Shown: piece after piece, positions 61,969 to 64,000 of the stretch
Position numbering within the stretch: position 1 is the stretch's first letter
Layout: every line of letters begins with the position of its first letter
Origin: JBFWUW01 sp050247075
Lineage (GTDB): Bacteria; Planctomycetota; Planctomycetia; Pirellulales; JBFWUW01
Direction: 5' to 3'
DNA: 64,000 bases
Assembly (NCBI GenBank): GCA_050247075.1
Contig: JBFWUW010000006.1
Span: forward strand, 72,804-136,803
The notes under the pieces: model-generated
Databases searched by the model: none
What the model saw: the letters and a program-made list of their open reading frames with translations, nothing else
Told to the model about the DNA's origin: nothing
Program-made: the position numbers and the translations under genes

Positions 61969-64000
61969 TCATTCCCTTGTCACAAATTCGTCCAGATTCA
62001 GCAATACTCGCGCTACCGCCGTGTGGGCTGCTCCCTCGTACAGCGGTACTTCGGCGGGGCAGTCCTTGGGGGCCAGCGGCTTGACCGCATCGCCGGCGGC
62101 TTGAAACTGGGCGGATTGCGCGTCAAAGAATTGAGTCAGGCGCGAAAGCTCGCGCTCGCCCGGCTCGCGGGCCATGCAGAGGCGGAAGGCGTGCCGCAGC
62201 CGTTCGCTGGTCGATGGCGGCGATTCTTTCAACACCCGGCCAGCTAGCCCTTGGGCAAGCTCCACAAAGGCGGCGTCGTTGGCCAGCGTAAGTGCTTGCA
62301 GCGGCGTGTTCGAGCGAACCCGCCGCGTGCAGGTGGTGTTGCCCGGCGGCGCGTCGAACGTCACCAAGAACGGGTAGGGGCTGCTCCGCCAAAAATACGT
62401 GTACATGCCACGGCGATAGCGGTCGGCCCCCGTGCTGGCTTTCCATTGCTTGTCTTGCTGGGTGAAGCGGTAGATTCCCTCGGGCTGGGGCGGGTAAACG
62501 CCCGGCCCGCCGATAGCCGTGGAAAGCAGCCCGCTGGAGGCCAGGGCCGTGTCGCGGATGACTTCGGCCTCTAGCCGCAGCCGCGACTGCCGGGCCAACA
62601 GTTTGTTGCGGGCATCGACCGATTCCAAGTCGCTGCGGATGTTCGACGACTGCCGATACGTGCCGCTGGTGACAATCAGGTTATGGAAGGCCTTCATGCT
62701 CCAGCCTTGGCGGATGAACTCACCAGAAAGCCAGTCGAGCAAGGCGGGGTGCGTAGGTGGCGACCCTTGCGTGCCAAAGTCGTTCTCGGTCTCGACCAGC
62801 CCCGCGCCAAAGTAACGCTGCCAAACCCGATTGACCGTCACCCGCGGCGTAAGGGGGTTGGCTGGGCTGACGATCCAACGGGCCAGATCCAACCGCGTGG
62901 GATTGGCAACATCGGCCGGCAGCGGCGGCAGCACGGCCAAGACAGCCGGCTTGACCTGGGCACCAGGGCGCAGGAAATCGCCGCGAATCTGAATATGCGT
63001 TTGCCGCGGTTGGGGGCGCTCTTGCATGACCATCGTGGTCGTGATCGAGCCGACGATGTCGCGCTCCCGCAGCTTGAGTTCGGCGATCTTGGCGGCCAGC
63101 GGAGTGCGGCTGGCATCGGCCCGGTGGAATTCGGCCGCCAACTGCTCGCGCTGTTGCGGCGTCCGCTGGTCGGCGGGAATCTTGATAATGGCCTTGATGG
63201 CTTCGTCCAAAGCGAGCGACTCGCGGGGGGCGTTGCTGGCCAGCAGTTGAAACCGCCCAAAGGCGTTGCGAACGACGGTGATGAACTGATGATCGAGCGT
63301 AAACGTCAGCCGACTGCCGTCGGCCCCCCCCACGTCGGCCTGCGTAAGAAAGATCGCCCGATGGTCGGTGTTGGGCTGGCCCTTGACGAAATTGAACGAC
63401 CAGCCGGTCATTGGCCCGTCGTCCAAAACATGCTCGATCGGCCACTCGGGCGCGGCATCATCGGCAATGCCGCGGCTGAACGGGGCCGGCTGGGCATCTC
63501 CTTGTGGCTGGCCGTTGACCAACGGCGTGGCGGTGAGCTTGAAATCGGTCAGCACGTAGCCGCCGGTCTCGGACAGGCCCGGCCCGCCGTTGGAAAGCGT
63601 GGTATGCCGCAAGGCCTCGATGCGTACCGCCGTAATGCCTGTTAGTACGGTGTCGGCCGTGACAGTGTAAGTGTCGTTGGCGGGGATCTGCCCGCCAACC
63701 AAGATGGAGCGGTCGTCTAACTTGGTCATCAACGCGCCGCCGGCGCTCTTGTATTCTAGCGGGTCGAGCGGTGTCCAAGCGGTGTCTTGCCGGGCGGCGT
63801 AGGTCTTTTCCCATTCGGCTTGCTGGCCGGCCAGTGTTGCATCGTGATCTCGCAGCGCCTGCTCCGTGGCGGCAATCTCTAGCCGTAGCGAACTCAATTG
63901 CTCGGCCTGTTCCATGCTGGGGGCGACAATCGTTGGCTCGTCGGCGTTGTTAAGGAAGGCGTAGAGTTGGTAATACTCGCGTTGTGTGATGGGGTCGTAC
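61969..64000 (-). CDS. DUF1549/DUF1553 planctomycete protein (5' end beyond the window)
   Basis: The frame runs open through the right edge, so about the first part of the protein is missing; at least 676 residues are present. The last in-window upstream codons read DPITQREYYQLYAFLNN, the end of the DUF1549 domain. They are followed by a helical segment and a concanavalin-like insertion (YTVTADTVLTGITAVRIEAL). The DUF1553 part is at the C-terminus: LARWIVSPANPLTPRVTVNR, FGTQGSPPTHPALLDWL, TYRQSSN and NTPLQALTLAND. Full members usually begin with a signal peptide and a PSCyt1 heme domain; those would lie outside this window. It is coupled to the DUF1501 gene downstream. Confidence 0.93.
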   Translation of the reverse strand, partial: YDPITQREYYQLYAFLNNADEPTIVAPSMEQAEQLSSLRLEIAATEQALRDHDATLAGQQAEWEKTYAARQDTAWTPLDPLEYKSAGGALMTKLDDRSILVGGQIPANDTYTVTADTVLTGITAVRIEALRHTTLSNGGPGLSETGGYVLTDFKLTATPLVNGQPQGDAQPAPFSRGIADDAAPEWPIEHVLDDGPMTGWSFNFVKGQPNTDHRAIFLTQADVGGADGSRLTFTLDHQFITVVRNAFGRFQLLASNAPRESLALDEAIKAIIKIPADQRTPQQREQLAAEFHRADASRTPLAAKIAELKLRERDIVGSITTTMVMQERPQPRQTHIQIRGDFLRPGAQVKPAVLAVLPPLPADVANPTRLDLARWIVSPANPLTPRVTVNRVWQRYFGAGLVETENDFGTQGSPPTHPALLDWLSGEFIRQGWSMKAFHNLIVTSGTYRQSSNIRSDLESVDARNKLLARQSRLRLEAEVIRDTALASSGLLSTAIGGPGVYPPQPEGIYRFTQQDKQWKASTGADRYRRGMYTYFWRSSPYPFLVTFDAPPGNTTCTRRVRSNTPLQALTLANDAAFVELAQGLAGRVLKESPPSTSERLRHAFRLCMAREPGERELSRLTQFFDAQSAQFQAAGDAVKPLAPKDCPAEVPLYEGAAHTAVARVLLNLDEFVTRE

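Noticed and set aside
1..64000. Search for tRNA, rRNA, CRISPR arrays, transposases, integrases and phage genes
   Set aside because: I found no cloverleaf with a TTCGA arm, no regularly spaced repeats and no DDE or recombinase motifs. The palindromes are the only repeat elements seen.

Overview
The window reads as a chromosomal segment from a planctomycete, probably a Pirellulales-type organism. The evidence is the combination of three DUF1501 sulfatase-like proteins with twin-arginine leaders, a DUF1549/DUF1553 protein, a giant PVC-type cytochrome c/HEAT-repeat dehydrogenase, a TIGR03067 protein and many class I methyltransferases. The DNA looks moderately GC-rich. I see no rRNA, tRNA, CRISPR array, transposase or phage gene. 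Both ends cut through genes: a GT2 glycosyltransferase on the left and a DUF1549/DUF1553 protein on the right.

Region 1 (1-17.2 kb) is an envelope-glycan or lipid-conjugate cluster in three blocks. The first (minus) holds a GT2 transferase, a GT87-like membrane transferase and an ABC exporter. The second (plus) holds a condensation/acyltransferase-fold protein, a benzoate-CoA-ligase-like enzyme, a methyltransferase, two paralogous membrane GT2 enzymes and an FkbM methyltransferase. The third (minus) holds an FkbM-like protein, a DUF268 protein and a thioester-reductase-like SDR. A secreted glycosidase-like protein follows.

Region 2 (17.6-26.2 kb) is a compact nitrate assimilation operon. It encodes a four-cluster Fe-S protein fused to a DmsC-type membrane anchor, a cytoplasmic molybdopterin nitrate reductase, a NirB-NirD (Rieske) fused nitrite reductase, and a NarK transporter. 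Together they import nitrate and reduce it to ammonium.

Region 3 (26.4-39.7 kb) is mixed: a methyltransferase, a HAD phosphatase, KDPG aldolase, a CPBP-like membrane protein, the PVC cytochrome protein, a TIGR03067-DUF2314 fusion, an orphan ABC ATPase, a secreted glycosidase-like protein, and a lone DUF1501. Three kinds of palindromic intergenic element lie here or recur later.

Region 4 (39.7-52.6 kb) is the most striking part. It is a chemosensory operon of Wsp-like composition: CheW, CheR-TPR, CheW, MCP, CheA-REC, CheB. It is followed by a REC-REC-kinase-REC-REC-Hpt hybrid kinase and then a protein that fuses a complete response-regulator receiver domain to a complete glutamate dehydrogenase. 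Where Wsp ends in a diguanylate cyclase response regulator (WspR), this operon ends in a central nitrogen-metabolism enzyme. My inference is that phosphorelay signalling controls glutamate dehydrogenase directly, and this is the candidate new system.

Region 5 (52.6-64 kb) has a DUF1801 protein, a STAS protein lacking the usual phosphoacceptor serines together with a REC-PAS-PP2C phosphatase, a second lone DUF1501, the Tex RNA-binding protein, and a classic DUF1553-DUF1501 pair.
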